Assembly (NCBI GenBank): GCA_964036195.1
Contig: OZ038455.1
Location: 5,783,855 to 5,847,854 of the forward strand
DNA: 64,000 nucleotides
Reading direction: 5' to 3'
From: Sphaerolaimus hirsutus
Taxonomy: Eukaryota; Nematoda; Chromadorea; Monhysterida; Sphaerolaimidae
This document shows, piece by piece, positions 45,158-57,577 of the stretch. Under the pieces are notes generated by a model. That model was not told the origin of the DNA. It did no database searches and worked only from the letters and a program-made list of their open reading frames with translations. A program made the position numbers and the translations under genes. Numbering within the stretch: position 1 is the first letter of the stretch; each line of letters opens with the position of its first letter.

Positions 45158-46635
45158 GAGTGTGCGTCATTGAGACAAAAGTGCTTTGAGACAACCGTAG
45201 CTTTGGTACAACCAAAATGCCTGTTGAGACAAAAGCTACTATGGTACAACAGTTTGTACATTGGTACAACTATCTGTGCATTGGTACAACTACCTGTGCA
45301 GTGCATTGGTACACCATTTGTCGCTTTGATACAACACTTTCACTTGTAAGCATCCATTATATTGTGAACCACATAATACTTGCAGCTAGGGTTGGCCGAT
45401 GTTTTTTTTAAACGTTTTTTTTTTTTTAAAAACATGATGTCCGAAATGTTTTTTTTTTTTTAAAACATCGGCCAAAATTTTTAGTACTAAGCACTAGGTA
45501 TTTTGCAAAATTTTTGCGCGCAAGTGCGCAATTTCACACACAAATTGACATTGGTGGTTGTTTTCATTGGTTTTGTTGCATTTTTAGTATCAAAACATCC
45601 ATTTCTATGTGCTACCATGGGTGAATAAGCCAACATATGTTGCTGTAATATATAATATTGAGGTAATGTGCTTCCATGTACCTCCACAGTGTGTAACTTC
45701 ACTCCCAAAGTAACAACCTCCTTTTATAACCTTGTTTGATCACCATTCCGTGCCAAACTTTACCTGAAGTCACGAACATTTGACTATAAGGCGATATACA
45801 AACGATATGTCGACGAAAAATGGATATTTTTGACACAAATCACCACTTATAATGCTATCCCATGGCTCCACAGCCATTATATGGTCATATTTAACATCAC
45901 AGAGTATTGCCAGTGTCTGATATACCTATATATGTTGACACTAGGTCATATCTGGGAGCTTTTAAACAAAAACGTTTTTTTTATTTAAAAAACGTTTGTT
46001 TTTTTTAAAACAACGTTTTTTTTATATAAAAAAACATTGAGTTAAAAAAAACGTTTTTTTTCCAACCCTACTTGCAGCAACATAATATTGAGACTTATTG
46101 ACGTTCCCGCACCTGTTTGTAAGATAGCAAAATAGAGCCGGAACATGAAAGCTTTCGGCATGCACAAAGAATTTGAAGTAACATCAAGCATGCAACTAGG
46201 GTCGATTGCCACCGGCACCTGAACATCCACAGATCGCTCCACAGCTTATTGTAGATGACGACGATTTTGTGAGTTGGGAATGACTTGGGTATGTAAATGA
46301 AAAGGTAACTTAACTTACTGCCTACATCTAACTTGCATACGCTGCGACAAGCACATTTCCCCTTGCATCAAAGCGACAAATTATGTAGTTCACATGTGGT
46401 ATTATGTGGTTCACAATATAATGGATGCTTACAAGTGAAAGTGTTGTATCAAAGCGACAAATGGTGTACCAATGCACAGGTAGTTGTACCAATGCACAGG
46501 TAGTTGTACCAATGCACAGATAGTTGTACCAATGCACAAACTGTTGTACCAAAGTAGCTTTTGTCTCAACGGGCATTTTGGTTGTACCAAAGCTACGGTT
46601 GTCTCAAAGCACTTTTGTCCCAATGGGATACCCCC
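45158..46635. mobile_element. Mutator-like foldback element with 9-bp duplication, copy 2 only
   Basis: GTAAAAGAG flanks both sides (45149-45157 and 46636-46644). Copy 1 has the single site GCAAAAGAG at 16233-16241. Long arms containing TTGAGACAAAAGTGC, GACAACCGTAGCTTTGGTAC and repeated ATTGGTACAACTA pair with their inverses. The number of the 21-bp ATTGGTACAACTACCTGTGC unit differs between arms. A D-family hAT-like element sits in the middle. Confidence 0.88.
45387..46070. mobile_element. hAT-like non-autonomous element, AAAAAACG family (D)
   Basis: TAGGGTTGGCC to CCAACCCTA, with the perfect duplication CTTGCAGC (45379-45386 and 46071-46078). Ends are runs of TTTTTTTAAAAACG and AAAAAACGTTTTTTT. 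It is nested in the foldback element. Confidence 0.88.
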
Positions 46636-46988
46636 GTAAAAGAGCATGACCATGATTGCATGAGCAAACAAACTAAAACATTTAAAAAAGAACGTGAATA
46701 ACAGCGCCGAAAACCACCGTATATTTACCATTTACCCCCCCCCCCCCCTCCTCAAAATACCCTTCGTCTCGAAATACCCCCTAAAAATTCTCAAGTCGAA
46801 AAAATTACCCCCAGGGGGTATTTCGAGCAAATACGGTAGTTAAGTCTGTTGACTTCGAACGCTTTTTTCTGTGTTAGGGGTGCATTAACGAGAAAGCGCT
46901 TCTAAGAGTTTGTTTTATCCAACGGAGTTTTGCATGCGAAAGTTAGCGAGGGGACCTTTTTATTCAAAAGTTTGGAAATTTGTGAATA

Positions 46989-47436
46989 CCGTATTTCCTC
47001 GAAATACCCCCGGGGGGTTTATTGTTTCATAGTGAGAATTTTGAGGGGGGGTTAAACGAGGGGGGGGGTATTTCGAGGGGGGGGTTTATTATTTCGCCAG
47101 AAATTTTTTGAAAACCAAGTACTAAATTGTCGTCTGAAACGTACGCAGACGTCGAAAATGCAACAAAAATCGCCATTTATAAGACTCTAAAAGACTTGTA
47201 TAAGTGTGTAGACGTATAATCACTGTTCTCACATAACAGAGTCATCGTTTTTAACGTGTGTTTTGCATTACCCAGATGACAAACCGCAGCCTTTGTCATT
47301 TTCGTGCTCTATACACTAAATTTGGGGGGGGGGTATTTCGAGGGGGGGTTTATAAGTTCATAGTGTCCATTTTGAGGCGGGGTATTTCGAGGGGGGGGGG
47401 TATTTCGAGGGGGGGGGGTATTTCGAGGAAATACGG
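46989..47436. mobile_element. TA-flanked CCGTATTT-family element, copy 2 only
   Basis: CCGTATTTCCTCGAAATACC to its inverse. TA lies at 46987-46988 and 47437-47438, and copy 1 has a single TA at 16603-16604 in identical flanks. This defines the target duplication as TA. The 448-bp interior matches the 7940-8060 region of 6776-8145. Confidence 0.93.
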
Positions 47437-47716
47437 TAGGATACCAATGTAAATTTGAGCGCGCTTAATACTCTCACACAATTTCATTTATTAATAACCG
47501 CGGCTGTTTGTCAAGCGTCGAGGGCAAATAGTAAAAAAAACACAACAAATCGAACATACCGCTGACAGCAAAATACGCGAAAAGCGAAAAGTATTACCTA
47601 TTTGACTCGGAGTTGTTAAAATTACTGAACTTTTTTAAAGTATATGTATATGTAAAATACTTTTTACTCACCACGAGTACAGAAAGTGTAAAATACTTTT
47701 TTCCCATACTCATGAG

Positions 47717-47867
47717 TAGTGATGGAATGACGCCATATGAAGGCGCCAAAGGGCACCGCGCCATGGCACCCTTGACACATGACGCTGTTTTTCCGTGGTG
47801 CCTTTGGCGCCTGGCACCCAGCCCCAAAATGGGCACCAAAATGGCGCCAGCAGGGTTTTAAGGTGAG
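47717..47867. mobile_element. One-ended relic of hAT-like A element (copy 2)
   Basis: Counterpart of 17970-18117. TAGTGATGGAATGACGCC, degraded array, then TTTTAAGGTGAGT. No right end. Confidence 0.7.
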
Positions 47868-48292
47868 TTAGGTATTTCTTTGTGTAAAAGGCCCATGTGT
47901 TATACAAAATTGAGGCACTTTTCAACGACCTTTTATAAAAACTTGTGTAACGTCCGGGCATTATTGTGGGGGGTCCTTATACATTTTCCAGGAATTAAAA
48001 ATAATTTTGTTCACTTTTACACCCTCCTGAGTTTTTACGTTACGTTCAGGGGGTGAGTAAAAACAAAATACTTTATGCTTATATGCATAGGTACTTTGAA
48101 AAAGTTTGGAACTTCTAACAACTCTGCAACGAACAACAACTCGAACTTTGCATCCAGCTGGTGAATTTCCATTGATTTTCCATTGATTTCATAAGCCATT
48201 TAGAAAAGTAATTTACGTGTGAAAGTGTAGAAAGGGCCAAAGGTCACAGAGAATCTCGCTAGTCGTCAAACATTTATACGTGTAATCGATAC

Positions 48293-49233
48293 TAGTGATG
48301 TTAAAGGCACCGGGAAAAATGGCACCGCACCGCACCGGCACCTTTGCCAACGCAAGAAAAGGGCACCTGGCACCCTGGGGCACCGGCCAGAAAATGGCAC
48401 CGCACCGCACCGGCACCGGTGCATTTTGGAAAAAATGGCACCGGCACCGAAGGGCACCGGCGGGTTGCCGGTGCTAGCACCGAAAGGCACCGCACCGGGC
48501 TGGAATTTCTGAAGTAAATATCGGGCAGTTTCTCAGTGGTCTCACCTTTGGAAATGCATATTTCCATGAATTTTCAACCGATTTTGATGGTTGAGCACTT
48601 AAAATGATCAGAATGCTGTGGCAATCACTTTTATGAAGCAATTACAATGATTACAAATGAAATATAAAATATTTAATTCACTGCAATGTCCATAGCCACT
48701 ATTGTCTACTGATCGGAGTTGTTGCTGTACAGAGAATGGAGCTATCTCTGTCATAAACTGACAACAAATTTTGAACAAACAAGTAAGATAAATATAAAAT
48801 ATAAAAATGATTTAAAATTGAACAAAATCTTAGATTCGCTCATCAGATCACGTATCGGGTATAATGGATTTCACAGTAGGTATATTTATTTGATGGGAGG
48901 TTTACAAAGTAGGCAAAAACGGTTGGGTAAATATATCACTGTTTTTCGAAATATGAATAAGCACATATTTACTATGGACAAAATTGCACAGCACATGAAG
49001 CCTTGGCCGGGGCCTTTCCCGGTGCCTTTTACTTTGGCCCCGGTGCTAGCACCTTTGGCACAGGCATAAAAATGGCACCGCACCGCACCGGCACCGGTGC
49101 TATTCTGAAAAAAATGGCACCGGCACCGGCATGGCACCCCTGAAGATTGCAATGGCACCGCACCAGCACTGGTGCTGGTGCCCTTCGGTGCCCAGCACCG
49201 GGGCACCGGTGCCCCGGTGCCTTTACATCACTA
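48293..49233. mobile_element. hAT-like non-autonomous element, family B, copy 2 only
   Basis: TAGTGATGTTAAAGGCACC to GGTGCCTTTACATCACTA, with the perfect duplication ATCGATAC (48285-48292 and 49234-49241). Copy 1 is empty near 19928-19935. It closely matches 40531-41875 in the same orientation. Confidence 0.95.
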
Positions 49234-49396
49234 ATCGATACATCAAGGACATAAGGAGTATTTGCATTGAAACTCAAACAATCTGCAGAATCATGTTTGC
49301 ACTGAGACCAGACCCGAGCTACCTGATATATCGTGACTGTTAATTTCAGTAATGCAATTGAGGCATCGAATTCTAAAAGTCGATAAGTTCAAAATA

Positions 49397-49840
49397 CCGT
49401 ATTACCTCGAAATACCCCCATGGGGGTTTATTATTTCGCCAGCAAAATTTGAGGGGGGGTTAATTCGAGGGGGGTTTATTCGAGGGGGGGGGGTTATTAT
49501 TTCGTCAGAAATTTTCGTAAGGATCGTAGTAAATAGTAGGCATTTGCGTACCCAAAATAGGTAATAAATGTGTCCAAACAGGATATATTTGGACATAAAA
49601 ACGTAGATAGCTACACAAACTACTCTATGTGTAGCTGCAATGCAAATTAACAGTAATATACATCATGTACATTGCATACATGACGTATTTATTATGTACA
49701 TGACGTAAATCATTCCGAAGGGGGGGGGTATTTCGAGGGGGGGGGGGGGGTTTATTATTTCCCCCCATTTTGAGGGGGGGGGGATTAATTCGAGGGGGGG
49801 GGGTTAATTCAAGGGGGGGGGATAATTCGAGGTAATACGG
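49397..49840. mobile_element. TA-flanked CCGTATTACC-type element, copy 2 only
   Basis: CCGTATTACCTCGAAATACC to GAGGTAATACGG. TA lies on both sides (49395-49396 and 49841-49842). Copy 1 has a single TA at 20086-20087. Confidence 0.92.
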
Positions 49841-50005
49841 TATGAAAATTTGGGGCCCAGAAACTGTCATCTGTATTCATGAATATTTCTCTGTAAAAAT
49901 TAACATTTTAAATTATTCACTCTTTCAGCTACAGTTTGGCCCTTTATATTTACAAAACAATGGGTGCTAGACCTCGCTTAGAAAGAGTTTTTTGAGGGGG
50001 GTTCG

Positions 50006-51733
50006 TAGGGTTGGGAATTTCAAAATTTCCGGGTTCAGGTATCTGGTATCGTGTCCAAAAAAGTTCGGGTCGGGTATTGGGTATCGGTTCCAAAAATTTT
50101 GTGGGTATCGGGTTCGGGTTTGGGTATTGAGGTCAGGTATCGGGTCGGGTTTTCAGGTCAAAATGTCGGGTATCGGGTAATAGAATTGTCAGGTATCGGG
50201 TAATAGAATTGTTGGGTATCAGGTAAAAAAATCATCTGGTATTGGATTAAACAGCAAAAATACAGCATGGTGTAGTGTATCTCAGGGGTCTTGTAGATTT
50301 GGACCACCGCAGGGGTTGAGATACCGGTAGATAGTAAATCGCTCCTCCGGAGGGATAGATAGCTGAAAAAAAATTTATTTTTATTTTTTTTGGGGGGTTG
50401 GGGTTGTTTTGGCGGGGGGTTCAATATATAGGCTATTTTGATGTTTAGAAGCTAAAAAAGGGGAAAAAATTGTTTAAAATAGGTGAAACATAGCTAAAAA
50501 TAGGTTAAGAGTAGGTACAAATAGGTACATAAGCACATAAATAGTCAAAAATAGCTGACAATGTGTGATAAGACATAAACATTGATAATTTTGACAGTGA
50601 AAATATATAAATAGGTATGAAAAGTAGCGATATGAGTGGAAATTAGAGTAAATTTCTCAAAAATCGCTCCAGGATAGATAGATGGCTGGCAATTTGGGGG
50701 GGGGGGTGGGTTCAGGGGATAGTAGCCAAAAATTTCGCCTCGGGATAGATAGATAGCTGAGCGGCCTCCGGGATAGATAGATAGCTGGAGCATTTTGGGG
50801 GGGTAACCCCCCCCCCCCCTACCAGACCCCTTGTGTATCTATCACAAGGTGCAACTGAGTGCAAATACACATGGAAATGCAGCAGTTTTTCCAAAAACAT
50901 CATCTTTCTCAAGAAAGAAGCATAAACATTGAATGATGATATACAACATAGCTCCATTTGTTGTGGGATACCATCTCACCATGGTGGGTGAGGCCTCCAA
51001 ACATAGTGAAAAATATTACTAGAATACCTATATATATAAATATATATATATACTAAACCCACCAAAAATTTTCAACAGTGCTTGAAACATTATAGTGAAT
51101 GGTGGTAGTATTCCAGTAGCCTTCACAGGATCCCAAATAAGTGCAACTGTTGGTGGACTCAGGCAATGAATTCTGATTGCCTGATTACAAAACAATTGAA
51201 AACTCAACTGTGTGGACATTCTGCAGTTGAGCAAATGACTTTTTAAAAATTGCTCTGGCACCATGGCTCGCAGTGCACCCACACTGACAGTCTACCTCAC
51301 AGAACCAGTACAACTGAACACACTTTCAGGAGAAAACAGGAATCAAGTGCACCCAGATATCTGGCAGCCATGTTGGCCAAGGAAAAGGCAGCTACAACTT
51401 CAACTTGATCAATTTTTTTCAAATGTGAATGAAAACATGCAGTACATAATAAACTCAGATCTGAACTAATAGAAACAAACCAATTAGAAGTGTCTAAAAA
51501 ACAACTACACCAAACAACTGGAAGTTGTATTCACAATGCTTCAAACTGCTTGAAAGATTGAACTGTGAGACATTTTTGTGGGTATTTTCGGGTATTGAGT
51601 GCGGGTTCTTGTATTGAGGTCAGGTATCGGGTTCGGGTTCGGGTAATAGGTTCGGGTTCGGGTATCGGGTTCCGGTTCCAAAAAGTGTGCGGGTATCGGG
51701 TTCGGGTCGGGTCGGGTCGGGTTCCCAACGCTA
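50006..51733. mobile_element. hAT-like element with GGGTATCGGGT arrays (G), copy 2
   Basis: Counterpart of 20255-22069. TAGGGTTGGG to CAACGCTA (one change in the right end). The same interior is present, but the TA microsatellite is much shorter and the array lengths differ. Confidence 0.7.
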
Positions 51734-52538
51734 GGGTTCAGTCAAAAAAGGGTAAAAATAACAGAGAAAAAGGGGTAATTCACATACAGGGAAATACAGC
51801 AGTATGGTGCTGAATATTCTGTACTGACGCAAACCTCACAATGGTATCTACCATATTTCATCTGAATAAATGACCAATGAATTAATGAAATTTTTCCCAT
51901 AAAATCACATCTCCCCCACTTTCGGTGAATCGTGTGCACAACAGTGCACAACTTTCGGAATTTTTTCCCATTTTGCACGAATTTTTCTGCAGCGGGGAAG
52001 ACGTCAGAGGGGGCAGTCCCAAACCTTGTAAAGTGTAGAGTCAAGTGTGAAATGTCAATCAGAACAAAAAAACTAAAGATTTTTTTAACTGAACTTGGCA
52101 TGACAATCGACAAATTTGTATTACATTCAGGTTGATAAACTGCTACACTGGGGGGGGGGGGGGTGGGGGATTCGAGATTACATTACAAGCGGTTTGTTAA
52201 ATGTATCGTAAATAGTGTGCTGATAGTGGAATGGAAAACTCATAGATAAGTTTGAAGTAAACAGAAAGTTGTCCAACAGACTTCAATTAGATTCTGTTTT
52301 TTTCCCCATCAAAATGACTGTACAGACATAAATTAACTTAAATGTGAGCAGACACCTGAGTTTATCCGCATGCTGCTTTGCTTGCGAATCGTTTTACATG
52401 TGCAAATGGAAAAAAACTGACAACACAACACTGTTAAAAGTACCGACCTTTTACAAAGCATAATTATGTAAACGTAAAGTATCTATTATTAGCTTTTTTC
52501 TGCTCTTTTTCCTTTCTATGCGTTGAAAAACCTACCTA

Positions 52539-52742
52539 CCGCAAATCCTCGAATAAGATCCCCCCTCAAATAACTCCCCCCTGTTGGCGAAGCTAGGAAA
52601 AAATAACCCCCCCCCCTCGAATAACTCCCCCCTCTTGAATACATAAATTACATGAGTTTACAGTACATATCCATGCAATTAATTAAGTGAAGGTTTCTGA
52701 GCAAAAAATTACTCCCCTGGGGTCTTATTCGATGATTTAGGG
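52539..52742. mobile_element. TA-flanked CCGCAAATCC element, short form
   Basis: Counterpart of 24745-35943 without the nested insertions. CCGCAAATCCTCGAATAAGA to GATGATTTAGGG, with TA on both sides. The join near 52639 shows it also lacks about 80 bp of element sequence on the left of the copy-1 nest. Confidence 0.75.
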
Positions 52743-53344
52743 TATTTAAAATACGTTTTCTGTGCCGGGTTGGGGGGAAAACTTTGCCTGGCATTTTCAC
52801 ACACATTTTATGCCCAAAACTCATGCCACCATTGCATAACAAGGGATTTAGTGATCGTGAATAGCAATCACCGCAAAAGGCAGTTAGGGACTCCGCCTAA
52901 TCGATGCCTACCGTAACATTTAATCGACCCTTAATCGGCCCTGCGTTCGAGTAACACAAGTACCTCTTCATAGAAAACTTAAACGTATTTTTTGACTAAA
53001 GATAAATACTTTCTAACAACTATGCAAAATACTGCCTAAGAATACCTCTGTAGACTGCGCTCAATTTCACGCAATTATCTTCTGAATTTTCATCAGACAT
53101 GTAAAAGTATGTAAGAGAACGTGACAAATGCCAGACATCCTGCACTTGACATGCTTAACTACCATAACTTCTCGAATAATCAGATTGGAGAATACGTATT
53201 TATACTTATCAGAAACGTCCGATAATTCCATCCAGGTATTTATAAATACGAACGTTTTCCTGGCACAATTATCCGGATACAAGAGAAAATGTAAAAATTG
53301 TGTAAAAATGAACACCAAACCACATGCTCGAAAAAATCTATCTA

Positions 53345-54552
53345 CCGTATTTCCTCGAAATACCCCCCCCCCAAATTGAGTGTAAAGAGAACGTACATGA
53401 CAAATACTGCAGTTTGTGTTCTGCGTAGTGCAGAACACACGTTATAACAATGTCGGAATCACGTTAGAACAGTGTTTATACCATCTACTTACTAATATTA
53501 GTCTACAGGAGTCTATACATTCAGTTATTGATGCATTTTTCTAAACCAGCGCACATCACAAACACAACGATGGGTAAGTTCTCCAAAAAAAAAACACTTT
53601 CTGTGTTTTGAGTTTTTCAAAAATGAATACCTGTGTTTTGAGTTTTTTTATCGAAAAAAACTTGAGTAACTCTGTTTTTATTTCCGTGTTTTTTTGTTAA
53701 AACTCGAGTTTTTTTAGTTTTTTCCCAAAAAACTTGAGTTTTTGTCCAAAAAACTCGAGTTTTCCCCCCAAAAAATCTGATTTACAGCATTTTGATGTGG
53801 AAACAGCGGTTTTCATATAAAATATTGGTTTTGCACATGTTTTAACCCCACATAACATATGTGTATTCATTTAAGTGTCAAAAAGTCCATAAAAATGTCC
53901 TCAATGAGGACATCCACCCACATCGCAACACCAGCATCAACAAAATGCTCACAAAGGACAATTTAAGCAGTACTCCAAAATTCTTCAATGGATGTGCACT
54001 GTATGGAAGACTACAGAATTGATTTGAACTACAACTATATTTAAACATGTCCACCAGGAGATTTGCATGCCATCGTTAAATTTTTTTTTGTTCCATCATA
54101 AAATTTGAATACATTATGTACATATTTACAAGCTATACATGCATATCTTATCTTGTTTAGTTTAACTGAATTCATGTGCGTTCTGAAATTGTGTTCAACC
54201 ACTTCGCTGAAAAAAACTCAAAAACTCAAAAAACTTTTCTGTGTTTCCGTGTTTCTGTGTTTCTGTGTTCTCCAAAAAAAAACTCATATGAGTTTTGAGT
54301 TTTTCAGAATTTGTGAGTTTCCGTGTTTCTGTGTAAAACAAAAACACAGAAACTCAATGAATTTCTGTGTTCAATTTCTGTGTTTTTTCCATCGTTGCAC
54401 AAACAACGATTTTGTACTAGGATTTCAAAAAAAAATTTCTTACGAAATAATACCCCCCCCCCTCGAAATACCCCCCCCCTCGTTTAACCCACCCCCCTCT
54501 CGGGAGCACTATGAAACAATCACCCCCCGGGGGGTATTTCGAGGAATTACGG
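53345..54552. mobile_element. TA-flanked CCGTATTT-family element, copy 2 only
   Basis: CCGTATTTCCTCGAAATACC to GAGGAATTACGG. TA lies at 53343-53344 and 54553-54554, and copy 1 has a single TA at 36785-36786. The interior matches 6776-8145, but here an E-family element is nested in it. Confidence 0.92.
53565..54397. mobile_element. hAT-like non-autonomous element, CTGTGTTT/GAGTTTTT family (E)
   Basis: CAACGATGGG to TTCCATCGTTG, with the perfect duplication CACAAACA (53557-53564 and 54398-54405). Subterminal DNA is repeated GTGTTTTGAGTTTTT and AACTCGAGTTTTT. No coding capacity was seen. Confidence 0.9.
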
Positions 54553-55376
54553 TACCTATTACGATGGTTAGTTGTGTAAAACAAATGCGGGACCTAATAA
54601 ATACTAATAATGTTTCTTTTGTAATAATGTAATAATGTAAGAAATATGTTAAAAAATTCATGCCAAAATATATATTTTTTAACGTTTTTCAATCAGAACC
54701 CTGACTCGGGGTCAGTTGAGTCGAGTCAAGTTGAGTCGTAGAGTTCGAGCCCTACTTCTAGCGCTTGGCGCCATTTTGCTCTGGCGAATCATGCAAATCA
54801 TATTATAAAACTGTAATCTTTTAACAAAATCGTGAACCAGGGCGGTTTCAAGTTGACACAAAGTTGTCTTGGTGCCTTTTGACACCAATTTATCATTGTC
54901 TGCCATGTTTTTGGGAACTGTTTTTACGATTTTATGTTTAAGAATGCAGCCAGTTTTGCCCTTTATTGGTGGTCTGCCTTTTTTAACCGTCACAATCAAA
55001 AAGGCGAAAACAGTACCTTCAATTAGCGGGTGCCCTTTTATTGGAGGTAGCTTACAATAGGAGGTAATACGGTAACAACACTTTCCATTCAACTTCTTTA
55101 TCCATTCGTGCAGTGGGCACTAGTTCAGTTATAAATAATACAGTGGGCACTAGTTCAGTTATAAATAATACAGTCAATCCAGTTAAATAAATATGTACCT
55201 ATCAGTATTTATACACACACTGCCGTATTTTTCCTAATAGAAGGCGGGTCTCCAATAGATGGGCGTCCTCAACAGAAGTTACACTTTTTAACTTTTTAAG
55301 CCACGAAACTAATAGAAGGGAAGTTGCCAATAGAAGGTGCAAAGTACAACTGCTGGAAATGTGCCAAACCTGTGCC

Positions 55377-56311
55377 TAGTGATGTAAAGGCACCAGAACA
55401 CCGGTGCCCCGGTGCTGGGCACCGAAGGGCACCAGCACCGGTGCTGGTGCGGTGCCATTGCAATCTTCAGGGGTGCCATGCCGGTGCCGGTGCCATTTTT
55501 TTCAGAATAGCACCGGTGCCGGTGCGGTGCGGTGCCATTTTTTTGCCGGTGCCAAAGGTGCTAGCACCAGGGCCAAAGTAAAAGGCACCGGGAAAGGCAC
55601 CGGCCAAGGCTTCATTGCTGTGCAATTTTGTCCATAGTATGTGCTTATTCATATTTCAAAAAACAGCGATATATTGACCCAACTGTTTTTGCCTATTTTG
55701 TAAACCTCCCATCAAATAAATATGCCTACTGTGAAATCCATTATACCCGATACGTGATCTGATTAACGAATCTAAAATTTTGTTGAATTTTAAATCATTT
55801 TTATATTTTATATTTATCTTACTTGTTTGTTCAAAATTTGTTGTCAGTTTATGACAGAGATAGTTCCATTCTCTGTACAGCAACGACTCCTATCAGTAGA
55901 CAATAGTGGCTATGGACATTGCCGTGAATTAAATATTTTATCTTTCATTTGTAATCATTGTAATTGCTTCATAAAAGTGATTGCCACATCATTGTGATCA
56001 TTTTAAGTGCTCAACCATCAAAATCGGTTGAAAATTCATGGAAATATGCACTTCCAAAGTGAGACCACTGAGAAACTGCCCGATATTTACTTCAGAAATT
56101 CCAGCCCGGTGCGGTGCCTTTCGGTGCTAGCACCGGCAACCCGCCGGTGCCCTTCGGTGCCGGTGCCATTTTTTCCAAAAGGCACCGGTGCCGGTGCGGT
56201 GCGGTGCCATTTTCTGGCCGGTGCCCCAGGGTGCCAGGTGCCCTTTTCATGCGTTGGCAAAGGTGCCGGTGCGGTGCGGTGCCATTTTTCCCGGTGCCTT
56301 TAACATCACTA
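55377..56311. mobile_element. hAT-like non-autonomous element, family B, copy 2 only
   Basis: TAGTGATGTAAAGGCACC to TTTAACATCACTA, with the perfect duplication CCTGTGCC (55369-55376 and 56312-56319). Copy 1 is empty near 38508. Orientation and sequence match 36964-37899 closely. Confidence 0.95.
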
Positions 56312-56409
56312 CCTGTGCCAAGCCTCAAAAAATGGCGGCGGACATTGTCACCTGTCAACCCCGAAACCGCCCGGCTACTTATCTATTCCGGAGGCTGCTT
56401 ATCTATCTA

Positions 56410-56881
56410 CCGTAAATCCTCGAAAAAGTCCCCCCCTCGAATACCCCCCCCCCTCGAATAGCTCCCCCCTCGAATAACTCAACTCTGTTTGCTGACTGAG
56501 GAAAAAATAACCCCCCCCCTCAAATAACTCCCCTCTGTTAGCTGACTGAGGTAAAAAAAAACTCCCCCTCGAATAACTCCCCTCTGTTAGCTGACTGAGG
56601 AAAAAAAAACTCCGCCTTGATTAACTCCCACTACTTTATGGGTGGAAACGACGTACATGTATAAACACGTTGTAGATTTATGTGCACATTACAAAAGAAT
56701 GTGTCCTTTTGCAGCTGATGTTCACTAGCATTGATTCCTTTGCCTTAATTATGGATTCATGCATGAATTCATACAATTTATTGATCATGCATTTTATTCA
56801 ATATTCAAAAAACTCCTCCCCTAGAATAACTCCCCCCTCGAATAGGTCCCCCTCAAAAAATTCTGATGAAAAAATAACTTA
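56410..56881. mobile_element. TA-flanked CCGTAAATCC-type element (copy 2)
   Basis: Counterpart of 38606-39119, with fewer of the CTGTTAGCTGACTGAGG units. The right end is decayed in both copies. Confidence 0.6.
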
Positions 56882-57577
56882 CCTGAAATTTACCGAACTT
56901 TTTGCTGAAAATTGGTAATTTTCAAATCTGACGTTTACGCTGCTTTTGTGCCGACTAAAAAGGGGTGAAAAAGTTCCATAATTCCGGAATAAAGTTCCAT
57001 GTCTGCATCAAAAAGCAGTGATGTATACTCACTGTTTGGGTGTACACAATTTAAGGACCCTTAAGAAAAATACGCTAATCTTTTTTTCGGTGACATTGTC
57101 ACGCTTCACTTTCATGTTTCGCCAAGCTGTTATGCTGCGATTACAGCTCAGGCGTAAAATTGACTGGGTGTAAAATTGATTTTGGGGAGTAAATTTAATT
57201 ACAGATGAATGGATAAAGATACGACATTGCTATTTCAGTCAAAGAAAGCTTAGATGCAGATTGCAGACGTTTCTTGTGTCCAAAGCTCATGAGATTTTAA
57301 TCGTACTGGAAGTTATGAATTTTAGCACAATTTTTTCAATTATGAGCTGTAAATTGCGCAAAATTAGGGCGTAAAATTAAAAAAATGTGTACCAAAATTC
57401 ATAACTCCCAGTACGATAAAAAAACTGATGAGCTTTGGACACAAGCAACATTTGCATGTGCACTTTCTTTGACTGAAATTACAACACCATATCTTTATCC
57501 ATTCACCTGTAATTAATTTTACGCCCAAAATTAATTTTACGCCCAGTCAATTTTACGCCCGATCTGTAATCACAGCA

